Assembly: GCA_020343555.1 (NCBI GenBank)
Contig: CP070800.1
Location: forward strand, 1,373,396-1,387,736
Length of the DNA: 14,341 nucleotides
From: Dehalococcoidales bacterium
GTDB taxonomy: Bacteria; Chloroflexota; Dehalococcoidia; Dehalococcoidales; UBA2162
Direction: 5' to 3'
Shown: one piece after another, positions 1-6,094 of the stretch
Layout: every line of letters begins with the position of its first letter
How positions within the stretch are numbered: the stretch's first letter is position 1
Position numbers and translations under genes: made by a program
The notes under the pieces: model-generated
Seen by the model: only the letters and a program-made list of their open reading frames with translations
Databases searched by the model: none
What the model was told of the DNA's origin: nothing

Positions 1-1
1 G

Positions 2-367
2 GTCTTAAATGAAGAAGCCACCAATATCTCACAGGGTCAGAAACAGCTGCTCACGATTGCCCGGGCAATTGTGATTGATCCGTCCATGTTGATTTTGGAT
101 GAAGCAACCAGTTCTGTTGATACCCGCACCGAAGTCCTGATCCAGAAAGCCATGGATAATCTGATGGAGGGGCGTACCAGCTTTATCATCGCCCATCGCC
201 TTTCAACCATCCGCAACGCTGATATTATCCTGGTGATGAGAGACGGCGATATAGTCGAGCAGGGGAATCACGAAACACTGCTAGCAGCGAACGGTTTCTA
301 TGCTTCCCTATATTACAGCCAGTTTGAGACCGGTCCGAATGAAACCGGAACTTGGTCAGCATACTGA
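2..367 (+). CDS. ABC transporter ATP-binding protein, C-terminal part (5'-truncated by window edge)
   Basis: The frame is open from base 2, so only the last 121 residues of an ABC ATPase are present. The visible motifs, in order, are a degenerate signature (ISQGQKQ), Walker B with D-loop ([12 protein letters not shown]) and the switch histidine region (IIAHRLSTI). A tail ending in YASLYYSQF then follows, as is usual for exporters of the MsbA/LmrA type, where a membrane domain is fused to the N-terminal side. The substrate cannot be told from this fragment. The last 11 or so codons overlap, in another frame, the tail of a CaiB-type CoA-transferase, so the final residues (ETGTWSAY) are probably not ancestral to this protein. 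The nucleotide-binding core is intact. The family call is confident; the transported molecule is unknown. Confidence 0.93.
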   Translation, partial: VLNEEATNISQGQKQLLTIARAIVIDPSMLILDEATSSVDTRTEVLIQKAMDNLMEGRTSFIIAHRLSTIRNADIILVMRDGDIVEQGNHETLLAANGFYASLYYSQFETGPNETGTWSAY

Positions 368-440
368 GGAAATTCTGCTGGAACTCGGCTATACCTGGGA
401 GGATATAGCTAACCTCAAAGAATTAGAAGTAATAAACTAA
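336..440 (+). pseudogene. Orphan C-terminal tail of a CaiB/BaiF-type CoA-transferase
   Basis: In the frame that includes the ATG at 339, a different one from the ABC gene, the translation reads [11 protein letters not shown], then LELGYTWEDI, then LKELEVIN and a TAA at 438-440. This is the canonical C-terminus of family III (CaiB/BaiF) CoA-transferases: a proline-rich linker, the GxHTEE motif, an LG turn and the LKxxxVI end. No upstream part of such an enzyme is present, because the preceding DNA encodes the ABC ATPase in another frame. I infer a deletion or recombination that joined the 3' end of a CoA-transferase gene to the ABC gene. It is not expected to make a functional protein. A terminator follows at 467, as would be expected of the donor gene's 3' end. 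Confidence 0.7.
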
Positions 441-466
441 GAAATAGGTACGTGCAGGTTTTAATT

Positions 467-495
467 AGAGAGAAGACTCTGTTCTCTCTCTTTGT
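467..495 (+). terminator. Putative intrinsic terminator after the ABC/CoA-transferase tail
   Basis: An 8-bp perfect stem, AGAGAGAA (467-474) with TTCTCTCT (482-489), closes a 7-nt loop and is followed by CTTTGTTG. The stem is AU-rich and the T tract is short, so efficiency may be modest. Its position, 27 nt after the stop at 440, fits termination of plus-strand transcription before the convergent lipoprotein gene. Confidence 0.45.
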
Positions 496-533
496 TGTTG
501 TACCTTAAAAGATCTTTATCGCCAATAATCTGG

Positions 534-968
534 TTATCTAACGGTAATTGTTGCCACCAATGACCATTCAGATTTTTCCCCTCCGTCCCAGGATTGACTG
601 TAATTCATCTGTATCGTCGTTGTACCTTTTTTTAAAGCTCTAAATGTCCATACATCTTTTCCTGAAGCACCGACAACCGCATTGCTATCGGTTGATATGA
701 ATTCATGGTTGGTCTGTTTGACGATATCACTGTCAATGATTTGAGCAATATTCGGCCAGGTGAATCCTGTTGTTGGGTTTGAACCTAAGGTAATTTCAAA
801 CTTATCGCCAGCATTGACGCTTGTTGCCCAGGTTACATGCTTTTCTTTCATTAATTCTTCATAATCCAATTCGAATGACATAGGGGAAGAGTTTGAGCAA
901 CCAACAATGCCGATAGTAATGATAGTTATAATTGTGCAAGCAGTGATAATAATGATTTTCTTTTTCAA
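534..968 (-). CDS. Lipoprotein with chagasin-type (MEROPS I42) protease-inhibitor domain
   Basis: The product is 144 residues. An N-terminal KKK stretch, a hydrophobic segment of about 18 residues and a lipobox (IVGC, Cys24) predict a lipid-anchored exported protein cleaved by signal peptidase II. The mature part matches the chagasin/I42 immunoglobulin-like fold of cysteine-peptidase inhibitors. It has the BC loop NPTTGFTW (residues 64-71), a GASG segment (100-103) at the DE loop, and Trp127 in YSQSWDGG where the third loop usually reads RPW. The Arg-Pro of that loop is replaced by Gln-Ser, so target affinity may differ. The start codon is TTG, supported by AGGAG seven bases upstream. Family members bind papain-like peptidases; no such peptidase is encoded nearby. 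The gene stands alone and is convergent to the ABC gene. Confidence 0.82.
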   Translation of the reverse strand: MKKKIIIITACTIITIITIGIVGCSNSSPMSFELDYEELMKEKHVTWATSVNAGDKFEITLGSNPTTGFTWPNIAQIIDSDIVKQTNHEFISTDSNAVVGASGKDVWTFRALKKGTTTIQMNYSQSWDGGEKSEWSLVATITVR

Positions 969-1071
969 TTCTCTTCTCCTTATTAAGTATTCCCATACAT
1001 AATAACGTAATAAACACGTTTAGGTTATTTATATGTAGATGGAAAAATACAGATTATCACGCGTAATTTAA

Positions 1072-1251
1072 ACCGAAGACCAGGATTTCGACGTAGATGT
1101 GTGGGATGCATTGTTCCATTTAGTCCCAATATCTAAGACGTGATTTGGCGTTTCGCTGTCGAGAGAAATATTCGGTCTTTCTAACTTGATCGAGTTTATT
1201 GTAAGATTGAAGAAACTTGAATACAGACTAAAGGAATTGTTGTCCGAAGTA
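1072..1251 (+). pseudogene. Possible decayed coding segment upstream of the beta-sandwich gene
   Basis: The reading frame of the downstream gene is open from 1072 to 1251 apart from one TGA at 1141-1143. The translation looks protein-like (DFDVDVWDALFHLV before the stop, FGVSLSREIFGL after it, then a charged helix). It weakly resembles residues 39-75 of the unknown protein at 13748: both have VWD, then G-V-x-L-S at the same distance, then EFI near the end. The resemblance was found by eye and may be chance. If real, this is a broken copy of that domain or a disrupted N-terminal extension of the 1252 gene. No ribosome binding site or convincing promoter was found between 969 and 1251. Confidence 0.25.
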
Positions 1252-1857
1252 ATGAGTACCGTTATTGATATGACCAAAGTATCTTTGGAAATGAACTCAC
1301 CCCTCTGGGAAGTATCCCGGATGGATGGAGAGCCAGTGCTTCAATTGACAAATAACGTGCCTACAACGAATAAAACAGGCACAGCGGCGTACCTTGATGA
1401 GGATCATGTTGGTAAGGTTGCACTGATCGGAGAATCCAGACAGAACTACAGGATGCAGGCTGAAATGCGATTTCTGAAATCATACAGAGATAATGCAGGA
1501 TGGTTCGGATTTGCGATCAGGGCGCAGGATACTCTTAATTATGAGATCGTCTGGTTCATGCCGAAAGCCGAAGCGGGAGTGTCTGCTACCTATGTCCCGG
1601 TCGCTCACGGTATCGTTCCGTGGTGGACAGAAGCCTACGCCAAACAGGAAAAAGGGAATCCTTACATACCAGTCGATACGTGGTTCAGAACCTCTATCGA
1701 TGTTATCGGTGATGAATTTACCGTTTATGTTGAAGATGAACCTGTCTTTACCAAGAAGTTAACCTTTTATTTTATGGAAGGCCGCCCCGGATTCTTTGTG
1801 GGTACGGTCACGGACGCCGCCTTCAGGAGAATTCAGATAGAGGATCTTGATGACTGA
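1252..1857 (+). CDS. Putative LamG/concanavalin A-like beta-sandwich protein
   Basis: The product is about 201 residues with no signal peptide or membrane segment, so it is probably cytoplasmic. The pattern is that of a single jelly-roll domain: a strand with NYRMQAEMRF, then AGWFGFAIRAQ, then NYEIVWFMP, a strand DTWFRTSIDVIGDEF followed by TVYVEDEPV, and a closing strand near GRPGFFVGTVTDAAFRRIQI. This order is typical of LamG and DUF1080-like folds, which bind carbohydrates or other ligands. No catalytic residues can be assigned. I chose the ATG at 1252 because the domain begins just after it, but its upstream region has no good ribosome binding site. A TTG at 1186 would add 22 residues. 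The stop overlaps the start of the next gene by 8 bases, which implies translational coupling with the dehydratase-type subunits. The fold call is tentative; the function is unknown. Confidence 0.6.
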   Translation: MSTVIDMTKVSLEMNSPLWEVSRMDGEPVLQLTNNVPTTNKTGTAAYLDEDHVGKVALIGESRQNYRMQAEMRFLKSYRDNAGWFGFAIRAQDTLNYEIVWFMPKAEAGVSATYVPVAHGIVPWWTEAYAKQEKGNPYIPVDTWFRTSIDVIGDEFTVYVEDEPVFTKKLTFYFMEGRPGFFVGTVTDAAFRRIQIEDLDD

Positions 1858-2998
1858 TACCAACCTTGCACAAATCGAGAAATACTACGATGATTACGGC
1901 TGCCGTGTCCGCGAACTGCATGAGCAGGGCAGGAAGGTGATCGGATATCTCTGTGCGTTTACACCTGTAGAGATCATCACGGCGGCGGGGTTTATACCTT
2001 TCAGGATAAAGGGTGACGTTCGCGAGCCGATAACCCGCGCCGATACCCAGATGGAGACCATTATCTGCCCAGTGGTGCGGAGTGCCTACGACGTGACGTT
2101 GAAGGGCAGGTATGACTTCCTGGACGGCTTGATCATTCCCCATGCCTGCGACAGTATCAACCGAACCTATGATATCTGGAAATACAGCCTGGATGCTCCT
2201 TATTCACACCTGGTGAACCTCCCGCATTCGATCGATGACTCATCGCTGGAGTTCTATAAAAACGAACTGAACACTTTCAGGAAAAGTCTTGGAAACTACG
2301 CTGGAAAAGAAATAACGGATACCGACCTTACACGGGCAGTCGAACTCCATAACCGGGTCAGGACACTAATAAAAGAACTGTATGAACTGAGGAAGTCTGA
2401 TCCACCACTGCTGACCGGCAGTGAAATGACGAAAATCCTGGTAGCGGTAATGGGTATACCCCCGGAAGAGAGCATCGAATTGCTATCCGGAGTTATCGAA
2501 GAGATAGAAAACAGGAAAGATACTCCTATTAAACAATCGTACCGTATCATGGTAGTCGGCGCCGAAGTAGATGATACGGCTCTTATCGATGTTATCGAAG
2601 GTTCGGGTGCCAGCGTGGTCACCGATGATCTTTGCCCCGGAACACGTGAATATTTCCCGATGACGGAAGTCACCGCTGAGGTGATAGATGGCATCGCCGA
2701 AAGGTACCTGAGAGGGATAAAGTGCGGGCGGACCTACAGGGAAGTGAAGGGAACGTATGGTGAATCGCTGGACGACAGGTTCGGGCATATCACACGTGCT
2801 GTCGATGAATATGGTGTTGATGGAGTGATCCTCTATATTTACATGTACTGCGATCCATATGGATTCGAGGTACCTGCAATGAAAGACTATATAGAGTCCA
2901 ATGGAACTCCGGTGCTATATATCGAGGACGAGTATTCTCAATCGACTATCAGCCGACTCAGGACGAGGGTACAGGCATTCCTGGAAATGATGGGATAA
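1850..2998 (+). CDS. 2-hydroxyacyl-CoA dehydratase / benzoyl-CoA reductase-type subunit (HgdB/BcrC-like)
   Basis: This 382-residue protein belongs to the 2-hydroxyacyl-CoA dehydratase D-component family (HgdB, HadC, BcrC, FldC). Family members pair with a sister subunit and use [4Fe-4S] clusters to deliver one electron to an acyl-CoA, giving radical dehydration or ring reduction. Visible hallmarks are GYLCAFTPVEIITAAG (Cys35), CPVVRS (Cys73) and PHACDSINR (Cys100), which look like the three cluster ligands, plus DDLCPGTREYF and MYCDPYGFE (Cys334) in the C-terminal half. Length matches BcrC/HgdB. The ATG at 1850 is preferred over an in-frame TTG at 1847 because GAGG lies six bases upstream of the ATG. 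The preceding stop at 1855-1857 overlaps it. The real substrate cannot be read from sequence. No activator ATPase of the HgdC or BcrA/D type is encoded in the window. Confidence 0.88.
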   Translation: MTDTNLAQIEKYYDDYGCRVRELHEQGRKVIGYLCAFTPVEIITAAGFIPFRIKGDVREPITRADTQMETIICPVVRSAYDVTLKGRYDFLDGLIIPHACDSINRTYDIWKYSLDAPYSHLVNLPHSIDDSSLEFYKNELNTFRKSLGNYAGKEITDTDLTRAVELHNRVRTLIKELYELRKSDPPLLTGSEMTKILVAVMGIPPEESIELLSGVIEEIENRKDTPIKQSYRIMVVGAEVDDTALIDVIEGSGASVVTDDLCPGTREYFPMTEVTAEVIDGIAERYLRGIKCGRTYREVKGTYGESLDDRFGHITRAVDEYGVDGVILYIYMYCDPYGFEVPAMKDYIESNGTPVLYIEDEYSQSTISRLRTRVQAFLEMMG

Positions 2999-3008
2999 GG
3001 GGTTTGAC

Positions 3009-4337
3009 ATGACCGAAGAAAGGAAACAGAGAACGCATGCCACGGAAGCTGCCGGAAGAGCCGGCAGGCTGAGTCGTGAACTGACGATAAAGGCGCAGCA
3101 AGCCAAGGCGGAAGGAAAGCCGGTGGCGTACAGCTTTATTGTCTGCGCTTATGATGAGATCATTCATGCGATGGATGTGGTGCCGGTATGGACGGAGAAT
3201 TATGCCGGAGTGTGTGCCGCCAAGCGGGACGCCCAGCGGTTCCTGGAAAAGGCTGAAGCGGAGAATTTTTCGCGCTCTCTCTGTACGTACGCTTTATGCG
3301 ATCTCGGATTCGACATCTGGCGCGCCGAACTTGGTGAAATGCCGCCAGATGCGCCGTGGAGGGGATTGGTCAGACCTGACATGATGCTCGGTAGCGGACA
3401 GCTTGTCTGTGATCCACGAAATAAATGGTACCAGGCGGCACAGCATTACATGCCTGACGTGCCAGTATATGAAGTCGGGATGCCCTGGCCGCAGTATGAA
3501 TCCGATTATGATTACCGAGAAGTGCAGGACTACTACGTGGAGTACATCGTCGAGCAACTACGAGGTCTGATCGAGTTCATGGAGAAGCATACCGGACACA
3601 AGATGGACTGGGACAGGCTCGCTGAAATGGTTGACATAACAGATAAGACCTGGAACCTGATATGGGATACCTACGAACTACGAAAGGCAAAACCATGTCC
3701 TATGGACACCGGCGATGCGATGAATACCATGGTACCCATCGCTTTCATGATGGGAACGCAGGAAGCTTATGACTTCTTCCTGGAGTTGAATGCTGAACTG
3801 AAGCAGAAGATAGAAAACGGGGAGGGCGTGATCCCCAACGAGAAATACCGGTTACTGTGGGGTGGTGGCTTGCCTTCATGGTTTGCTCTTTCCGACTTTA
3901 ATTATTTTAACAGCAAAGGCGCGGTATTCCCGGCTGAAACGACCTATCGCAGCTTTGAGAACACACGTCTTTTCGATATTGACCTGACGAAGATCAGTGA
4001 CCCGCTGGAGCATATTGCCTGGAGGTGGATCAAGTACTGGACCTTCTGGTATGATGCAGCACGAAAACGTTCCGGTTCGCATCCTGATGTAGAGAGACTG
4101 ATACAGTATATAGAAGATTATGATATAGACGGCGTCGTGATGCATGAAGCATTTTCCTGCCGTACCTGGCATCCCGGACTTATCTGGCAGCTTAACCAGT
4201 TGAAAAAGATATACAGGGATATTCCGTCACTCGTGCTCGAGGGTGATATCGTTGATATCGGTTCGTATTCAGAGGCCGATACACATGCCAGGATAGATGC
4301 CTTCATCGAGAGTCTCGAATCCGTGAAAAGCGGTTAA
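3009..4337 (+). CDS. 2-hydroxyacyl-CoA dehydratase / benzoyl-CoA reductase-type subunit (HgdA/BcrB-like)
   Basis: This 442-residue protein is the likely partner of the preceding subunit. The size pairing (about 440 and 380 residues) matches BcrB/BcrC and HadB/HadC. The candidate cluster ligands occur in the same order as in the partner: Cys46 in VCAYDEIIHAMDVVP, Cys92 in SLCTYALCDLGF and Cys134 in LVCDPRNKWYQ. Cys69 and Cys97 are additional. A C-terminal HEAFSCRTWHPG occupies the position of the conserved late cysteine region of the family. The start is well supported: AAGGGG lies six bases before the ATG, and only 10 bases separate it from the previous stop, so the two are co-transcribed. 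Presumed role: the second Fe-S half of a heterodimeric, ATP-activated radical acyl-CoA enzyme in anaerobic aromatic or amino-acid catabolism. Substrate is not determinable. The sequence is intact. Confidence 0.86.
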   Translation: MTEERKQRTHATEAAGRAGRLSRELTIKAQQAKAEGKPVAYSFIVCAYDEIIHAMDVVPVWTENYAGVCAAKRDAQRFLEKAEAENFSRSLCTYALCDLGFDIWRAELGEMPPDAPWRGLVRPDMMLGSGQLVCDPRNKWYQAAQHYMPDVPVYEVGMPWPQYESDYDYREVQDYYVEYIVEQLRGLIEFMEKHTGHKMDWDRLAEMVDITDKTWNLIWDTYELRKAKPCPMDTGDAMNTMVPIAFMMGTQEAYDFFLELNAELKQKIENGEGVIPNEKYRLLWGGGLPSWFALSDFNYFNSKGAVFPAETTYRSFENTRLFDIDLTKISDPLEHIAWRWIKYWTFWYDAARKRSGSHPDVERLIQYIEDYDIDGVVMHEAFSCRTWHPGLIWQLNQLKKIYRDIPSLVLEGDIVDIGSYSEADTHARIDAFIESLESVKSG

Positions 4338-4339
4338 AG

Positions 4340-4441
4340 TTTGAAAAGGCAGAGAATGGCACAACGATAGCTCTCACCGACGGTGGAGTGAAGAATATGT
4401 GGAAACAAATACTCTCTTCGCTGAAAAATCACAGTTCCTAA
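4340..4441 (+). pseudogene. Orphan C-terminal tail resembling an SRPBCC/AHSA1-type protein
   Basis: Immediately after the dehydratase stop, another frame encodes FEKAENGTTIALTDGG, then VKNMWKQILSSLKNHSS and a TAA at 4439-4441. The pattern of a strand ending in FE, then GTxxxLTxxG and a final amphipathic helix with WxxxLxxLK, is that of the C-terminus of SRPBCC-fold (AHSA1/polyketide-cyclase-like) proteins. Only about 33 residues survive and no start codon or ribosome binding site fits, so I read it as a gene relic left by a deletion. The identification rests on a short pattern and is uncertain. Confidence 0.45.
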
Positions 4442-4536
4442 TAACGATTAAAGCAGCTCTTTTACCGGTGATGCCAGCGAGCGTTTATTGCAGTATAAAG
4501 GGATTTTTGTTGTGATGGTGTTCGTCCGGGAGATGC

Positions 4537-4677
4537 TTAACCTTTGCCGATCCTGAACATCTTGGTTCCGCACTTGGGACATACGCCCTGCGTAGCTGGT
4601 TTTCCGTTCTTCATCGTTATGGCTTTTTCATCCTTCATTTCCTGTTTTGCCCGGCATTTTACACAGTAAGCTTGCAT
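4537..4677 (-). CDS. DUF5679-type small zinc-ribbon protein
   Basis: This is a 46-residue protein starting MQAYCVKCRAKQEM and containing QGVCPKCGTKMFRIGKG at its end. Two CxxC knuckles, Cys5/Cys8 and Cys33/Cys36, should bind one zinc ion. The layout and the NGKPATQG segment match the DUF5679 family, short stand-alone zinc ribbons common in Dehalococcoidia and some archaea, of unknown function. GGGAGG lies seven bases upstream of the ATG, an excellent ribosome binding site. The gene lies 89 bases downstream of the SDR gene on the same strand and could be co-transcribed with it. The reading frame is intact. Confidence 0.88.
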   Translation of the reverse strand: MQAYCVKCRAKQEMKDEKAITMKNGKPATQGVCPKCGTKMFRIGKG

Positions 4678-4766
4678 CGGAGTACCTCCCTTTTTTTGTG
4701 GTGACTGGAGAATAGAACAAACAGTTATGAATTGTCAATACCTTTTTTCATGCTTTTGCGAATATT

Positions 4767-5729
4767 TTATCGGTCTTTTACCCAGGTGATGTCTTCACGG
4801 GCTTTACCCCAGCCTACTTCGGCTCCGCGTTGCATAGGACCGGGCGGACCTGCCTGACCGGCCATTTCTTCCATGCGTTTTTTCTGTTGTTCTTCCATCC
4901 TCTTTATTCCTTCGGCGGAAGAAAGGTGTATCACCCGTTCGTTGTTATCTCTCAGCATCTGTTCGGGATTGTCAAACTGGAATATATACATCTGTTCGTT
5001 TTCTATTCCCTTTTTCAGTATCTTTGCCAGGTCGACGGGATCAATGCCGGTGCTATAAAAGGCGTCATACTCGAACTGCATCGTTTCTTCCGTAACGTTA
5101 TAGCCGGTAGCTTTTAAATGTTCCGGTCGTGTGAGCGTGGATTCGTGGATATTCGAGTTTATGCCTATAGGACACAGGCAGGAGACTTCTATCCCGTAGG
5201 GCTTTAAAGCCATGTAGTAGCTTTCCATTAGATTATTAACCGCGGCTTTGGCGCAGGCATACGGAGCGGTATTGGCGAATCCCATGAAACCTCCCCATGA
5301 AGAGACCGTGGTGATGTGACCACCTTTTCCAGCCTGTATCATTCTCGGCACGAAGGTTATCATACCGTTGATGACACCTCCCAGGCAGACTCCCAGTACC
5401 CAGTCGAAATCTTCGAAGGTGGATGCTTCGACCGGCCCGAAGGTATTCACTCCGGCAGTGTTGAATAATAGTTGTGGTGGTTCGCCGAAGACCTTCTCAA
5501 CCTCGTTGGCGGCTTCCGCGTACGCTTTACGGTCGGTGATATCCAGTTGAATGGTGTGAACTTCTGCGTTCTTATCCTTGAAGTATGCCTTCGCTTCATC
5601 AAGGTGGTCCTGCCGGATATCGGCGATCACTATTTTACAGCCAGCTTCGGAGAATACTTTGGCCTGACCGAGTCCGGCACCTGAAGCTCCTCCGGTGATA
5701 AACGCGACTTTTCCCTTAAAATCTTTCAT
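4767..5729 (-). CDS. Short-chain dehydrogenase/reductase (SDR) with C-terminal extension
   Basis: This 320-residue classical SDR oxidoreductase has the Rossmann glycine motif TGGASGAG (residues 12-19) and Asp37 at the end of the second strand, which favours NAD(H) over NADP(H). It also has NTAG (90-93) in place of the usual NNAG, and the catalytic residues Asn121, Ser144, Tyr157 and Lys161 (YACAK). Classical SDRs are about 250 residues. The extra C-terminal part contains a charged helix (QQKKRMEEMAG) followed by a Gly/Pro-rich linker and a GWGKAREDITW end, which may mediate oligomer or substrate contacts. I chose the ATG at 5729 because GAGGAGG lies eight bases upstream and the family N-terminus (KGKVAFITGG) follows; the frame is open further upstream to 5813. 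The substrate is unknown, presumably an alcohol, ketone or hydroxyacyl compound. It is divergent from the leuS promoter. Confidence 0.9.
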   Translation of the reverse strand: MKDFKGKVAFITGGASGAGLGQAKVFSEAGCKIVIADIRQDHLDEAKAYFKDKNAEVHTIQLDITDRKAYAEAANEVEKVFGEPPQLLFNTAGVNTFGPVEASTFEDFDWVLGVCLGGVINGMITFVPRMIQAGKGGHITTVSSWGGFMGFANTAPYACAKAAVNNLMESYYMALKPYGIEVSCLCPIGINSNIHESTLTRPEHLKATGYNVTEETMQFEYDAFYSTGIDPVDLAKILKKGIENEQMYIFQFDNPEQMLRDNNERVIHLSSAEGIKRMEEQQKKRMEEMAGQAGPPGPMQRGAEVGWGKAREDITWVKDR

Positions 5730-5826
5730 CAGCTCTTCCTCCTCACCTATTTCCATTAGGATAATACAGGTGGTGTAGGAGTTCAAATTGTAACGTCCAC
5801 CAGGATAATTCACAGATATTCATTTA

Positions 5827-5855
5827 TTGACATGATTACTGCACGATGTTATCAT
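5827..5855 (+). promoter_or_regulatory. Sigma70-type promoter for leuS
   Basis: A perfect -35 TTGACA (5827-5832) is followed after exactly 17 bases by TATCAT (5850-5855), one mismatch from the consensus -10. Transcription would start near 5862, giving a leader of about 230 nt before the leuS start codon. It is the best promoter match I noticed in the window. Confidence 0.75.
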
Positions 5856-5887
5856 TTTGTATACTTCAGGATATCTTGTATATATTA

Positions 5888-6001
5888 ATGATTAGAAAAC
5901 GACATACACGTATACCCGTATCACTAAGCCATAATAAATCCAATTACCTCATGCTTACCAGGCTGCGGGCCTGGTGTCATGCAGCTTCAGAAATCACCTG
6001 A
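5888..6001 (+). other. Possible leader ORF with clustered leucine codons
   Basis: A 37-codon frame runs from the ATG at 5888 to the TGA at 5999-6001, with a second in-frame ATG at 5951. The centre reads YLMLTRLRAW, with three Leu codons (CTC, CTT, CTG) within 18 bases. It overlaps a 7-bp hairpin, ACCAGGC (5957-5963) with GCCTGGT (5969-5975). The stop lies 30 bases before the terminator stem. No ribosome binding site is evident at either ATG, so translation is speculative. The placement is what a leucine attenuator peptide would require. Confidence 0.22.
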
Positions 6002-6031
6002 TAGCTAACCGGAAAAGAAGTATAGAATATC

Positions 6032-6065
6032 AAGCCCATGTACAAATATAGTTCATGGGCTTTTT
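6032..6065 (+). terminator. Intrinsic terminator/attenuator in the leuS leader
   Basis: A 9-bp perfect stem, AAGCCCATG (6032-6040) with CATGGGCTT (6054-6062), is followed directly by a T tract (6061-6065). It lies downstream of the leuS promoter and ends about 18 bases before the leuS ribosome binding site, so it would abort leuS transcription unless prevented from forming. The minus strand has no T run after the stem, so it acts in the plus direction only. No T-box consensus (UGGNACC) was found upstream. Confidence 0.75.
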
Positions 6066-6094
6066 GCATTTCAGGACTATATAAGGAGGGGAAA

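Noticed and set aside
1141..1143. TGA read as selenocysteine in an N-terminal extension of the beta-sandwich gene
   Set aside because: No SECIS-like hairpin is evident immediately downstream, no redox motif surrounds the codon, and the apparent counterpart at 13748 has Leu at this place.
1068..1277. A 69-codon minus-strand frame upstream of the beta-sandwich gene
   Set aside because: Low-complexity, Ser/Asn-rich translation with no ribosome binding site or family; it overlaps the better-supported plus-strand frame.
5862..6094. T-box riboswitch in the leuS leader
   Set aside because: A terminator is present, but no UGGNACC T-box sequence or competing antiterminator was found upstream of it.
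6038..6094. Longer leuS N-terminus from the ATG at 6038
   Set aside because: That ATG lies inside the terminator stem with no ribosome binding site, while AAGGAGG correctly precedes the ATG at 6095, which gives a normal LeuRS N-terminus.
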